From assembly GCF_004340525.1 (NCBI RefSeq), contig NZ_SLWX01000007.1, positions 1 through 64,000 of the forward strand: DNA of 64,000 nt, read 5' to 3'. Made by a program: the position numbers and the translations under genes. Positions 34,704 to 44,567 of this stretch are shown piece by piece (position 1 is the first letter of the stretch; every line of letters starts with the position of its first letter). This DNA comes from Chromatocurvus halotolerans. Lineage in GTDB: Bacteria; Pseudomonadota; Gammaproteobacteria; Pseudomonadales; Halieaceae. A model generated the notes under the pieces. That model made no database searches. It was not told the DNA's origin and was given only the letters and a program-made list of their open reading frames with translations.

Positions 34704-37358
34704 ATGCGCGATGCCCAGCCAAAGGCCATCTACCTCAAGAACTACCAGCCGCCGGAGTACCTGATCCCGGAAACCCGCCTGCATTTTGAGCTGCATGAGG
34801 AGTTCGCCCTGGTGCACGCCACGCTGCGCCTGGCTCGACGACCGGGCTCATCCGCGACCTCCCTGCGCCTGCACGGCGAGGATCTTGAACTGCTGGCCAT
34901 CGCGCTGAACGGCAGGGCGCTCGTCGACGGTGAGTATGCCGTGGACGACGCGTCCCTGACCCTGACAGGGCTTGCCGAGACGGTTGAGCTGCAGACCACA
35001 ACCCGCATCCGTCCGCAGGACAACACGGCGCTGGAGGGGCTGTACAAGTCCCGCGCCATGTTCTGCACTCAGTGCGAGGCCGAGGGCTTCCGCAAGATCA
35101 CCTATTTTCTCGATCGACCGGACGTCATGTCGGTGTTTTCCGTCACTATCGACGCCGATCTCGAACGCTACCCGGTTCTGCTCAGCAATGGTAACCGCAC
35201 GGCGCAGTCCGGGCTGGCCGATGCACGCCACCGCGTTGTCTGGGAGGATCCCTTCCCCAAGCCGGCGTATCTGTTCGCACTGGTGGCGGGGGACCTTGCC
35301 CGTGTCGAGGATACCTTCACCACGATGAGCGGTCGCAGCGTTGTGCTGCGGATCTATGTGGAGGAGAAGGATCTCGGCAAGTGCGATCACGCCATGCAGT
35401 CTCTCAAGCATGCGATGCGTTGGGACGAGGAAGTTTATGGCCGCGAGTACGACCTGGATATTTTCAATATCGTGGCGGTCGACGATTTCAACATGGGGGC
35501 GATGGAAAACAAGAGCCTCAATATCTTCAATACTTCCTGCATTCTTGCGAGCCCGGAGACGACGACAGATGTCGGCTTTGAGCGCGTCGAGTCCATTGTG
35601 GCCCACGAGTATTTCCACAACTGGTCCGGCAACCGCGTTACCTGCCGCGACTGGTTCCAGCTCAGCCTGAAAGAGGGCTTCACGGTCTTTCGCGATGCCG
35701 AGTTCTCCGCCGACCGCGGTGCCCGGGATCTCAAGCGCATCGAGGACGCAACCCTGCTGCGCACCGCACAGTTCGCGGAGGATGGTGGCCCCATGGCGCA
35801 TCCCGTGCGCCCGGACTCTTTTATCGAGATTTCCAATTTCTACACGCTCACGGTTTACGAGAAGGGCGCGGCGGTGGTGCGGATGATCCACACCTTGCTG
35901 GGTCCCGAGCGCTTTCGCGCGGGCTCCGACCTGTATTTCGAACGCCACGACGGCCAGGCCGTGACCTGTGATGATTTTGTCGATGCCATGCAGGACAGCT
36001 CCGGCGTCGACCTGTCGCAGTTCCGGCGCTGGTACTCCCAGGCGGGAACACCCGAACTTGCCATCAGCGGGGAATACGACGCCGACGCGCGCACTTTTGC
36101 CCTGCACGTGACCCAGTCCTGCCCGGCAACGCCCGGCCAGCCCGACAAGCTGCCCCTGGTCATTCCGCTGGCCATGGGGCTGCTTGGTGACGCCGGCAAT
36201 CTGCGTCTGCAGCTGCAGGGTGAGCCCGCCGGGAGCGAGCTAGCGGACAACACGCACCGGGTGCTCGAGGTGAATGCGGCAGAGCAGTCCTTCCTGTTCA
36301 CCGACGTGCCGGAAAAACCCGTGCCTTCGCTGCTGCGAGGCTTCTCCGCCCCGGTGCGCGTGCGCTACGACTTCTCCCGCGAGGACCTGTGTGCCCTCAT
36401 GATGCGCGACGGCGACGGCTTCGCGCGCTGGGATGCGGGTCAGCAGTTGATGGTACAGGCGCTGGGCAATCTGCAGACCCAGCGCCGGGACGGTGAGGCA
36501 CTGGCGCTGGATCCCCTGCTGGTGGACGCGCTGGGGGGGCTGTTGCGCGACGAACAGCTCGAGCCCGCGGTTGCCGCCGCGATGCTGGCATTACCGGGAG
36601 AAAACACCCTGGCGGAGCTGGCCAGTCACGCCGGCGGTGCGGACGTCGAGGGAATTCATGCGGCGCGTGAGCACGCCCGCGGCGCCATCGCCGGGGCACT
36701 GGGCGACGAGCTCGCGGGCGTCTACCGGCGATGCCGGGTGAGCGAGGAGTACGCGCCGGTCGGCGAGCAGATTGGCCGGCGGACGCTGGCCAACGTCTGT
36801 CTGTCCTATCTGGCGACGCTGGGTGAGGCCCAGGTCGCTCTGGCCGCGACTCAGCTTGAGGCGGCGGATAACCTTACGGATCGACTGGCGGCGCTGCAGA
36901 TCCTGGCGCAGTATGGCGAGGCCTCGCAGCGTGAATCGGCGCTGCAGCGCTTTTATGACGACTGGTCCCACGAGACCCTGGTGGTCAACCAGTGGCTGCA
37001 GCTGCAGGCCATGCTGACGGTCGGCGATTCACTCGAGCGGGTGCGGGCGCTGATGGAGCATCCCGCCTTCACGCTGGATAACCCGAACAAGGTGCGGGCT
37101 GTCGTTGGTGCCTTTGCCTCGGGAAATCCCACCGGTTTTCATCGGGCCGACGGTGCCGGCTATGGTTTTCTCGGCGGCATCGTGGAAATCCTGAACCGTC
37201 GCAATCCTCAGATGGCAGCGCGCCTGCTCGTGCCGCTGACAAAGTGGCGCAATTACCCGGCGGGACGTGATGCGATGCGCGAGGAGCTGCAGCGCCTTGC
37301 GGCCTTGCCCGATCTCTCGCCAGACGTCTACGAGGTCGTCAGCAAAAGCCTCGCCTGA
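34704..37358 (+). CDS. pepN: Aminopeptidase N (M1 family)
   Basis: PepN is the main cytoplasmic zinc aminopeptidase, removing N-terminal residues from peptides. The GAMEN substrate box (265-269), zinc site HEYFH (301-305) with the third ligand Glu324, and the long C-terminal helical domain are present; 884 residues is the usual length. It ends the nadK, rhomboid, DUF1315, DUF2797, pepN string. Peptides brought in by the Yej-type importer could be its substrates, but that link is general. Confidence 0.95.
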   Translation: MRDAQPKAIYLKNYQPPEYLIPETRLHFELHEEFALVHATLRLARRPGSSATSLRLHGEDLELLAIALNGRALVDGEYAVDDASLTLTGLAETVELQTTTRIRPQDNTALEGLYKSRAMFCTQCEAEGFRKITYFLDRPDVMSVFSVTIDADLERYPVLLSNGNRTAQSGLADARHRVVWEDPFPKPAYLFALVAGDLARVEDTFTTMSGRSVVLRIYVEEKDLGKCDHAMQSLKHAMRWDEEVYGREYDLDIFNIVAVDDFNMGAMENKSLNIFNTSCILASPETTTDVGFERVESIVAHEYFHNWSGNRVTCRDWFQLSLKEGFTVFRDAEFSADRGARDLKRIEDATLLRTAQFAEDGGPMAHPVRPDSFIEISNFYTLTVYEKGAAVVRMIHTLLGPERFRAGSDLYFERHDGQAVTCDDFVDAMQDSSGVDLSQFRRWYSQAGTPELAISGEYDADARTFALHVTQSCPATPGQPDKLPLVIPLAMGLLGDAGNLRLQLQGEPAGSELADNTHRVLEVNAAEQSFLFTDVPEKPVPSLLRGFSAPVRVRYDFSREDLCALMMRDGDGFARWDAGQQLMVQALGNLQTQRRDGEALALDPLLVDALGGLLRDEQLEPAVAAAMLALPGENTLAELASHAGGADVEGIHAAREHARGAIAGALGDELAGVYRRCRVSEEYAPVGEQIGRRTLANVCLSYLATLGEAQVALAATQLEAADNLTDRLAALQILAQYGEASQRESALQRFYDDWSHETLVVNQWLQLQAMLTVGDSLERVRALMEHPAFTLDNPNKVRAVVGAFASGNPTGFHRADGAGYGFLGGIVEILNRRNPQMAARLLVPLTKWRNYPAGRDAMREELQRLAALPDLSPDVYEVVSKSLA

Positions 37359-37368
37359 CGAACGGGCC

Positions 37369-37392
37369 CGCGCGGCACTCGCTGGCCGCGCG
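37369..37392. terminator. Hairpin between convergent pepN and BatD genes
   Basis: An eight-base perfect stem (37369-37376 with 37385-37392, CGCGCGGC and its complement) with an eight-base loop fills the gap between the two convergent stop codons. Neither side has a real T-tract, so it may be a weak two-way terminator or an mRNA end stabiliser. Confidence 0.45.
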
Positions 37393-39099
37393 TTATCCGC
37401 CCGGGTACAGCGACGGCAGCGAGGCAGTTCTGTGTGCGTCAGCTGCTTCGCTGCCTTTCAGGTAGCGCTGGCGCGCCGACGCCGCTGCCAAGAGCAGGGC
37501 GTTACCGTCCCAGGCGTCGGGTTTCCCCGAAATCCCGTACAGCGCCCTGTCCAGGTCGCCGACTGCGCCGTGCAGAACACTGTCCTGCAGGCTGGCGGCG
37601 AAGGCTAACGGGGTCTGCGAGGACGCCGGTGGCGGCAGGGTCTGCAGCCAGCGGCGCAGCGCCTCCCGCGCAGGGCCCGGACGACCGGCGGCGCAGGCGG
37701 CCTGGAGCTGTTTCCAGGCCGCGGGCTCACGCGGCGCCGGCGCAGTGGCGGCTGGTTCGGGTTCGCGCTGTCGGCGTTGCCATACCATCCGACCGAGCGC
37801 TGCTGCGGTCAGCAGCCAGCAAAGGGCGAGCACACCGCTGATCCATGCCCATCGATTATTACTGCCCTGCGTCAGGGCCGGCTGACGGCCATTCTCGCCC
37901 GGGGCTGCCTGTGCGCGCGGTGCTTCCGTAGGGGAGCTGTCGGCGCTATCGCCTGCGGCGGTATCGACGGAGATCTCCCTGCCGGGAAGAACCGCGTAGC
38001 GCAGGCGGTCCTCGACCGTGTCCCACCAGGGAATGCGAACCTCGGGTATGCGGTAGACGCCCGGCCTGACCGGCACCAGGGCTGCGCTGTCGGTGCGCAG
38101 TCCGATGACGCCGGTGTCGGTTTCGGCTTCCTCGATGCTGGGTTTGTCCGGGTAATACTTGAGTCCCTGTGTGTCGGGAAATTCCAGCGGCGGCAGCTGC
38201 GCTCCCTGCAGACCCTCGCCGGTAACGGTAACGGTTCGCGTCACGGAATCGCCGGTGGCCAGACCGTCAGGTTCCCGGGACCAGCTTTCCTCGATCTCGA
38301 GACTGCTGGCGGGCAGCCACGTGCTGCCGGGAAAAGACGAGGGTCTCGGCTTTACCTCGAGAGTAATGGCTTCGCTGTTGCGGCTGATGCGCGGCCCGCT
38401 GTCCAGATCGAACAGACTGCGGGATCCCTGCCGCGCACGGCCGGCAAAGGTCTGCGCGGGAATGGTGAGCGTCCCGCTCTGTTCGGGGAAGATCGCGTAG
38501 CGTATCTCATGCACCAGCCAGCGCCGTCCGCCGCTGCTGCGCTGGTAGGAGTTCTGGCCGAGCGCCTTGACGTAGGCATCATCCAGCTTCAGTTCGGTGA
38601 CGCTGCGGTCGTCCAGGGCAATCCCCTGCTGCAGGGTGAGCGTCAGTATGACCTGCTGCTGCACGTACACCGAGTCGCTGTCGACACTGGCGGTGAAGAC
38701 AACCTGCTCGTCGCTCGCCGGGCCGCCGGTCGCTTCCGACACCTGCAGCGGTATGGGTTGCGTGCGTTCTCCGCCGGCAAAAAGCGCGGGTATTTCCAGC
38801 TCGCCAGCGCGCCGCGGCACCAGCTCTATCACCAGCGCTTTCTCCCGCGTGGTTGTGCCGTTGACAATCTGAGTGCTGCTGCGGCTGGACTGCTGCAGAA
38901 TCTCGAAGTCGCGCGCCAGGGGCGACAGATCTGCCGTCGCTGGGTCGGTGACACCGTCCGAGGAGAGCGTCAGCTGCAGGCTGTCTCCCAATCTGACCTG
39001 CGTGCGGTCTATTGTTGCCGTCAGGTCTGCCAGCGCCAGCGCTGGCAGCAGCCAGATCACTGCCAGCCAGGCCGGGAACCGCTTACCACACGTCGTCAT
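37393..39099 (-). CDS. BatD-like (oxygen tolerance) membrane protein
   Basis: The 568-residue product has a signal peptide (ending LALA), a long periplasmic beta-rich part with repeated Ig-like segments (about 25-420), one C-terminal membrane helix (near 445) and a cytoplasmic tail. This is the BatD layout of the Bacteroides aerotolerance operon. ATG 39099 is set by AGGAGGGG four bases before it, overlapping the BatB/C-like gene by 17 bases. It is the last gene of the MoxR operon and probably anchors the VWA proteins in the envelope. Confidence 0.8.
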   Translation of the reverse strand: MTTCGKRFPAWLAVIWLLPALALADLTATIDRTQVRLGDSLQLTLSSDGVTDPATADLSPLARDFEILQQSSRSSTQIVNGTTTREKALVIELVPRRAGELEIPALFAGGERTQPIPLQVSEATGGPASDEQVVFTASVDSDSVYVQQQVILTLTLQQGIALDDRSVTELKLDDAYVKALGQNSYQRSSGGRRWLVHEIRYAIFPEQSGTLTIPAQTFAGRARQGSRSLFDLDSGPRISRNSEAITLEVKPRPSSFPGSTWLPASSLEIEESWSREPDGLATGDSVTRTVTVTGEGLQGAQLPPLEFPDTQGLKYYPDKPSIEEAETDTGVIGLRTDSAALVPVRPGVYRIPEVRIPWWDTVEDRLRYAVLPGREISVDTAAGDSADSSPTEAPRAQAAPGENGRQPALTQGSNNRWAWISGVLALCWLLTAAALGRMVWQRRQREPEPAATAPAPREPAAWKQLQAACAAGRPGPAREALRRWLQTLPPPASSQTPLAFAASLQDSVLHGAVGDLDRALYGISGKPDAWDGNALLLAAASARQRYLKGSEAADAHRTASLPSLYPGG

Positions 39100-40930
39100 T
39101 GCCCCTCCTGTCATCGCCCTTGCGCTGTCGCTTGCGGCTTTCGTAGCGGAATTTCTCGCGCAGCAGTCCCGCCGGGTCATCCGGCACCCGTCGCAGCCAC
39201 TGCTGCATGGCCTGATCGCGCTCCAGCGACTCGGCAAGGGACGATGCCGTATCGATCTCGGCGCTCGGCAGCTCGCGGGATTCAGCGGCGTCACCGGGGT
39301 CGCCTTCGGCATCCTGATTGTCATTCCCCGCTGTCGGGTCGCTGTCTGCGTCCTGTTGTGACGTTGTATCCTCGGTCGGATCATCGCCGGGTGGCGTCTG
39401 CGCAGCGCCGTCACCCGACTGCTGTTCTCCGGGCGAGTCCGCGCTGTCCTGAGCGCTATCGCCGGAATTGTCGTCAGCCGCCGAATCCTGACCCGCGTCA
39501 TCACCGTCTTCCTGCGGGTCTGTGTCGCTCGGGTCCTGATTCTGCTGTTCCTGCTCCTGCTGGCGTTTCATCGCTTCCACCAGTTCCAGGTTGTCCTTCG
39601 CGTCTTCCCGTCCGGGGTCGCGCTGCAGCGATTCGCGGTAGGCCTCCATGGCGGCATCTAGCTCGCCCTGCCTTGCCAGTGCGTTACCGCGGTTATACCA
39701 GCTGTCCGCCGTGTCCTGCTGCATGAAACTCTGCGCCGCATCGGCGAAGTCACCGGCCTGATAGGCAGCGCTCCCGCGCCAGTCGGGGTCGACGAAGGTC
39801 TCGGCGGCTTTCTCCGGCTCACCGGCAGCCAATGCACGTGCCGCCTGCTGATCCTTTGTCAGCCAGAGGTCACTCCACAGATCGGCCCGGGTCGGTTCGC
39901 TGGGTAACAGCACCAGCAGGGGAATCAGGGTGTAGACAGCGCTGCGGCGGAACGCCACGAGTAACAGCGGCAGCAGTGGCAGCGCGAACCAGTGTGCCAT
40001 GTCAGCCCAGGTGTCAGCCTGGCGCTCGATTTCGCGGGCCTCCGCGTCGAGGGGATCAGCCGCGGCTGCCAGCAGATCGTCAAGGTCCGACAGGTCCACG
40101 GTAATGCCGCGGTAATCCCCTCCCGCGCTGGCTGCGAGCGCGCGCAGGGGAGTTGCCGGCAGTTTTGGCATGACGATGGCACCATCCTCGTCCTTGAGGA
40201 AGCCGCCGCCGGGGAGAGGGATCGGTGCGCCTTCCGCCGTGCCGACGCCGAGTATGCTCAGGCGGGCGCCACTGTCGGCCAGTGCGTCGCGAATGGCCTC
40301 GGAATCACGGTCACTCAGTCCATCGGTGACCAGCAGAATACGGCCCCGGGGAACCCCTGCCGACCGCAGCAGCTGCGTTGCCGCTTCGATGGCAGCGGCA
40401 GGCTCACTGCCGGGAAGCGGCATCATTCCCGGGTCCAGGGCCGGTAGCAGGTTGGCGATGGTCGGATGGTCGTCGGTCAGGGGCGTCACCACGTGTGCAT
40501 CGCCGGCGAAGGCGATGAGTGCGGTCTGTCCTTCTTCACGCAGGTCGAGCAGGTCCAGCAGCTTGCGCCGGGCACCTTCGATCCGCGAGGGAGGCAGGTC
40601 CTGTGCCCACATGGAATAGCTCAGATCCAGCACCAGCACCAGGGCATCCTGTTTCTGCAGAACGGGCTGCGGCAGCTTCTGCCAGCTCGGTCCGGTCGCT
40701 GCCAGTACGGCCACAGTCCAGCCCAGTGCCAGCAGCGGCAGCCAGCCGCGCCGGCGACGGGTCGCCGTGCCTTCGATAAGGTAGGGCAGCAGTTCCGGGG
40801 CGATAACCCCCTGCCAGCTGCCGACATCTTCACGGCGCCGCGCCAGCCACCACACCAGGAGTGCGACGGGCGCAAGGAGCCAGAGCCAGTGTGGCCGCAG
40901 AAGGTGCAGGTCTGACAGAAATTCCATCAT
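39083..40930 (-). CDS. BatB/BatC-like VWA and TPR membrane protein
   Basis: Two membrane helices frame a von Willebrand A domain whose MIDAS motif reads DLSYS (near 97). A third membrane part (near 330) is followed by TPR repeats (about 385-455) and a long acidic, Ser/Asp/Gln-rich tail (about 465-560) of low complexity. In Bacteroides BatB (VWA) and BatC (TPR) are separate; here they are fused in 615 residues. It overlaps BatA by four and BatD by 17 bases. It likely binds a partner or metal-loaded client exposed to the periplasm. Confidence 0.85.
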   Translation of the reverse strand: MMEFLSDLHLLRPHWLWLLAPVALLVWWLARRREDVGSWQGVIAPELLPYLIEGTATRRRRGWLPLLALGWTVAVLAATGPSWQKLPQPVLQKQDALVLVLDLSYSMWAQDLPPSRIEGARRKLLDLLDLREEGQTALIAFAGDAHVVTPLTDDHPTIANLLPALDPGMMPLPGSEPAAAIEAATQLLRSAGVPRGRILLVTDGLSDRDSEAIRDALADSGARLSILGVGTAEGAPIPLPGGGFLKDEDGAIVMPKLPATPLRALAASAGGDYRGITVDLSDLDDLLAAAADPLDAEAREIERQADTWADMAHWFALPLLPLLLVAFRRSAVYTLIPLLVLLPSEPTRADLWSDLWLTKDQQAARALAAGEPEKAAETFVDPDWRGSAAYQAGDFADAAQSFMQQDTADSWYNRGNALARQGELDAAMEAYRESLQRDPGREDAKDNLELVEAMKRQQEQEQQNQDPSDTDPQEDGDDAGQDSAADDNSGDSAQDSADSPGEQQSGDGAAQTPPGDDPTEDTTSQQDADSDPTAGNDNQDAEGDPGDAAESRELPSAEIDTASSLAESLERDQAMQQWLRRVPDDPAGLLREKFRYESRKRQRKGDDRRGNDDVW

Positions 40931-41961
40931 CCGGGACTCCCGCCCGCGGCCTGGCGCCGGATTGCACTGCCGCTGCCGAACAGTACCAGCCCCGCGCTGA
41001 GCGCCAGTGCCACCAGCAGGGGGATGTGCACCAGCGAACGGCGTGGCCGATAGGTTGCCGTGCTGACCTCCACGGGCTCGAGGCGATCGATGGTCTGGTA
41101 GATCTGCACCAGGTCCTGGGGATCACGTGCCCGGAAGTAGCGACCGCCGGTGCGCCCGGCAATGGCTCGCATGGTGTCTTCGTCAAGGTCTGCCGAGGGG
41201 TTGACCTGGCGGTTGCCGAAGCGCGAGCCGAGGACGCCGGGCACGACCATGCTGTCAGCGCCGATACCGATCGTGTGTATGCGGATGTCCAGAGACGCTG
41301 CGAGTGCCGCCGCCTCGAGCGGATCGACCGTGCTCGCGGTATCCTGACCGTCGGTCAGGACAATCAGGACCCGGCTGTCGGTCGGTCGCTCGCGCAGTCG
41401 CTTGACCGCGAGACCGATGGCGTCACCAATGGCGGTCTCCTGGCCGGCGAAGCCGATCTGTGCCTCGTTGAGAAAACGTTCGACGGTGGCGGTATCAAAA
41501 CTCAGCGGTGACTGTACGTAGGCATTGCTGCCAAACAGAATGAGGCCGACGCGATCGCCACTGCGCCGCCGCAGGAAGTCGGTGGCCACCGCCTTTACAG
41601 CGTCAATGCGTCGCACGGGCGTGTCGGCAACCAGCATGTCTTCTACGCGCATGCTGCCAGAGATGTCGACAGCCAGCATCAGGTCCCTGCCGCTGTCGGG
41701 GAGCTGCACCGGCTCGCCGATCCAGGTGGGTCGCGATAGCGCCATCAGGAGCAGCACCCAGCACAGCCAGAGCAGAACGGCAGGCAGGCGACGATTCACG
41801 CCGCTGACAGCAACGGCCTGCTCGGACAGGGACTGCCAGCGGCGGAAAAAAGGAATGCGCAATGCCGGCGCCTGGGCCTGGCCCGCAGCGGGCAGCACAC
41901 GGCGCGCCAGGAGCGGCAGTGGCAGGAGCAGGGCCACCCAGGGCCAGAGCACCTCAAGCAT
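40927..41961 (-). CDS. BatA-like VWA membrane protein
   Basis: This 344-residue VWA protein has two N-terminal membrane segments, an intact MIDAS (DISGS near 95) and a C-terminal membrane helix near 325. GGGAG before ATG 41961 decides the start; the longer frame belongs to the overlapping DUF4381 gene. Together with the MoxR ATPase and BatB/C-like protein it should form a chaperone-like envelope complex. Confidence 0.88.
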   Translation of the reverse strand: MLEVLWPWVALLLPLPLLARRVLPAAGQAQAPALRIPFFRRWQSLSEQAVAVSGVNRRLPAVLLWLCWVLLLMALSRPTWIGEPVQLPDSGRDLMLAVDISGSMRVEDMLVADTPVRRIDAVKAVATDFLRRRSGDRVGLILFGSNAYVQSPLSFDTATVERFLNEAQIGFAGQETAIGDAIGLAVKRLRERPTDSRVLIVLTDGQDTASTVDPLEAAALAASLDIRIHTIGIGADSMVVPGVLGSRFGNRQVNPSADLDEDTMRAIAGRTGGRYFRARDPQDLVQIYQTIDRLEPVEVSTATYRPRRSLVHIPLLVALALSAGLVLFGSGSAIRRQAAGGSPG

Positions 41962-42433
41962 CCGCGATCTCCCGCTGATGATGACGCACCCAGATGGCGG
42001 CCGCTTTGGCAAATGCCTCGGCAGTCGCTGGTGATGGTTCCGGCGTGTAGAGAATGTCGCCGTCGATGCCGGCAAAGGCCCGGCGCTTGTGCGGCAGGGT
42101 GGCGTCGAGAAACCGGATCCAGTCGTCGCCGCCAAGCGGCGCCACCCGGGTTGCGCTGTAGGCCATCAGTGCCGCGCGCTTGAGTACCGCGTTGATCTGC
42201 TGCACACGCTCGTTGTCCGGGAGTAGGTCCGCGCCCAGTGCCTCAAGTTCAGTGATCGCCTGGCGACGATAGCGGTTGCGCTGGTACCGACGCCAGCCCC
42301 AGACAGCGAGTGCTGTCAGCAGACCCAGGCAGAGAGCAGCGAGAAACCACCAGCCCGGTGCCGGCGGCCACCAGCCTATCGGAGCGGGCTCGCGCAGCGG
42401 GTGCAGCGCCTGCAGGGGATCCTGTGGCGTCAT
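41954..42433 (-). CDS. DUF4381 single-pass membrane protein
   Basis: The 159-residue protein begins with a Pro/Trp-rich stretch (PIGWWPPAPGWW), a single membrane helix (about 28-46), a basic zone and a cytoplasmic helical domain. It is a regular member of MoxR-DUF58-VWA operons with no settled function. It overlaps BatA (8 bases) and DUF58 (4 bases). Confidence 0.82.
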   Translation of the reverse strand: MTPQDPLQALHPLREPAPIGWWPPAPGWWFLAALCLGLLTALAVWGWRRYQRNRYRRQAITELEALGADLLPDNERVQQINAVLKRAALMAYSATRVAPLGGDDWIRFLDATLPHKRRAFAGIDGDILYTPEPSPATAEAFAKAAAIWVRHHQREIADA

Positions 42434-43371
42434 GCGCTGACGCCGCCGTAGAGGTCGCGCAGGACCTGAAACGGAGATTCATCGGTGGTGACCCGGCGAC
42501 AGGGCGCACCGACGCGCCGCAGTGCGTCGGTGATGGCGGCCTGGTACTCACTGGACTCGCGTGCGTAGCTGCTGCGCAGGGTATTGGCACCGGTGGAGAG
42601 GGTGCTGCGCTGCAGGCCATCAGTAACGACGTAATCTCCCGGCGGCGGCAGCTGCTGCTCGAGCGCATCGGTGCAGTGCAGTGCGGTGAGTTCGACATGG
42701 CGGCTTAGCTGGAACAGGTGCTCCTGTGCCCGCTGCTGCAGCAGGCCATTGAAGTCGCTGATGATCACGAGGCTGGCGCCTGGACGCGCGATGCGCCGGC
42801 ATATGGCGAGCAGGTCCGAGAACCCCTCGCCACCATCGACGCCGGGGGCCTGCAATTGCCGGTTGAATTCGACCACCGTGGAGAGCAGCCCCAGTGCGGT
42901 TTTTCGGCTGCGCCGCGGGCGGATATCGCGGTGGCCGTCATCGCTGAAGACAACGCCGCCAATGCGCTCGCCGCAGTTCAGCGCACTCCAGGTGATGAGG
43001 GCGCCAAGATGTGCGGCAAGCACTGACTTGAAGCAGTGCCGCGAGCCGAAAAACATGCCGGCGCGCTGATCCACTGCGATCAGGACCGGGCGCTCCCGCT
43101 CTTCGTGATACAGCTTGGTGTGTGCCGCACCGGTGCGCGCGGTCACCCGCCAGTCAATGGCGCGTATGTCATCTCCCGGCTGGTAGCTGCGGACCTCGTC
43201 GAAATCGATGCCGCGACCGCGCGCGTTTGCCCGGTTACCGCCGCTCATCTTGCTGAGTGCCCGCCGGCGTTTGCGGATGTCGATCTGCCGCGCCGGAAAG
43301 CGCAGGGCGATCAGTGCCTCAAGTTCGGCATAGGCGCCATGCGCGGGTCGGTTGAAATCCTCGGCTGGCAT
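42430..43371 (-). CDS. DUF58 (VWA-like) protein
   Basis: This 313-residue protein has the DUF58 box DDIRAIDWRVTARTG (about 68-82) and HEERERPVLIAVDQRAGM, the VWA-like strand with D but a changed MIDAS. DUF58 proteins accompany MoxR ATPases and are thought to be their adaptor. It has no clear membrane helix. It starts 10 bases after the MoxR gene. Confidence 0.88.
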   Translation of the reverse strand: MPAEDFNRPAHGAYAELEALIALRFPARQIDIRKRRRALSKMSGGNRANARGRGIDFDEVRSYQPGDDIRAIDWRVTARTGAAHTKLYHEERERPVLIAVDQRAGMFFGSRHCFKSVLAAHLGALITWSALNCGERIGGVVFSDDGHRDIRPRRSRKTALGLLSTVVEFNRQLQAPGVDGGEGFSDLLAICRRIARPGASLVIISDFNGLLQQRAQEHLFQLSRHVELTALHCTDALEQQLPPPGDYVVTDGLQRSTLSTGANTLRSSYARESSEYQAAITDALRRVGAPCRRVTTDESPFQVLRDLYGGVSA

Positions 43372-43381
43372 GCGTGTGCGC

Positions 43382-44338
43382 CTAGGCGACCGGGACGTGG
43401 GCTACGATCTCGCTGATGACCCGGTCGGGCGTGACCCCGTTGGCCTCTGCCTCGAAGGTCAGCAGCAGACGGTGCCGCATGACGTCTGCGACCACCGCCT
43501 GCACGTCATCGGGGGCCACGAAGTCAGCGCCACGCAGCCAGGCGTGGGCGCGCGCGCAGCGATCAAGGGCGATGGTCGCGCGAGGGCTGGCGCCGTAGCT
43601 GATCCACTGCGCCAGCTCGGTGCTGTAGTGCCCGGGCTGCCGCGTCGCCATGACCAGCTGGACGATATACCGCTCCACGCTCTCTGCCATATGCAGCGTG
43701 AGCAGTTCGCCGCGCGCGGCAAACACCGTTTCCTGCTCAATTTGCGGCGCCGGCGCGGGCGCTGTTTCCCTGGCCTCGCGCCGGGTCAACCGCAGGATAG
43801 CGGTTTCGGCCTCCGCGTCGGGGTAGTCAACGTTCACATGCAGGAGGAAGCGGTCCAGCTGCGCCTCGGGCAGCGGGTAGGTGCCTTCCTGTTCAATCGG
43901 ATTCTGCGTCGCCATGACCATGAACAGGCCGGGCAGTGAATAGGTTTCACTGCCGACGCTGACCTGGCGCTCCGCCATGGCTTCGAGCAGCGCAGACTGC
44001 ACCTTTGCCGGCGCCCGGTTGATTTCGTCGGCGAGCACAAGATTGTTGAAAATGGGTCCGCGCTGGAAATGGAAGCCACCCTCCTGGGGGCGGTAGATCT
44101 CGGTGCCGGTAATGTCACCCGGCAGCAGGTCGGGCGTGAACTGCACGCGGTGGAAACTGCCCTCAAGCCCCTCTCCGAGACACTTGATGGCGCGGGTCTT
44201 GGCAAGACCGGGTGCACCCTCGACAAGAAGGTGTCCGTCGGCAAGCAGGGCAATCAGCATGCGCTCTACCAGGTGGCTCTGCCCGATGACCTGACTGTCG
44301 AGCCAGGACTGCAATGACTGAAGGGTCGCGGCGGACAC
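43382..44338 (-). CDS. MoxR-family AAA+ ATPase
   Basis: The 318-residue ATPase has Walker A GAPGLAKT (41-48), Walker B VLADEINRA and the family box ATQNPIEQEGTYPLPEAQLDRF. MoxR ATPases act as chaperones that load or mature VWA-containing partners. The start is GTG 44338 because AGAGGAGA lies just before it; ATG 44365 has no such site. It is first in the Bat-type operon and divergent from the GDH gene. Confidence 0.9.
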   Translation of the reverse strand: MSAATLQSLQSWLDSQVIGQSHLVERMLIALLADGHLLVEGAPGLAKTRAIKCLGEGLEGSFHRVQFTPDLLPGDITGTEIYRPQEGGFHFQRGPIFNNLVLADEINRAPAKVQSALLEAMAERQVSVGSETYSLPGLFMVMATQNPIEQEGTYPLPEAQLDRFLLHVNVDYPDAEAETAILRLTRREARETAPAPAPQIEQETVFAARGELLTLHMAESVERYIVQLVMATRQPGHYSTELAQWISYGASPRATIALDRCARAHAWLRGADFVAPDDVQAVVADVMRHRLLLTFEAEANGVTPDRVISEIVAHVPVA

Positions 44339-44567
44339 GCTGTCTCCTCTGAGTGGTTTTCGCATTAGGGTTTGCAGGCAAGTGCGCGACAGTCTAGCGC
44401 AGGCGCTGTGTCTCGCCAAACCGTCGTGCCCGGCGCACAATCGGACCAGGACCTGCCGCGAAAGTTCCTGTCACGGGGATCAAAGCAAGGCCCGCATGGG
44501 ATAGACTGTGCACACGTCACCAGTGGGTGGCGCGGTTGAAAATCTGTTGTCAGAAGCGGGGGCCGAA

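Noticed and set aside
37777-39726. A 649-codon plus-strand frame across the BatD and BatB/C-like genes
   Set aside because: It is a shadow of two overlapping minus-strand genes with clear VWA, TPR and membrane features.
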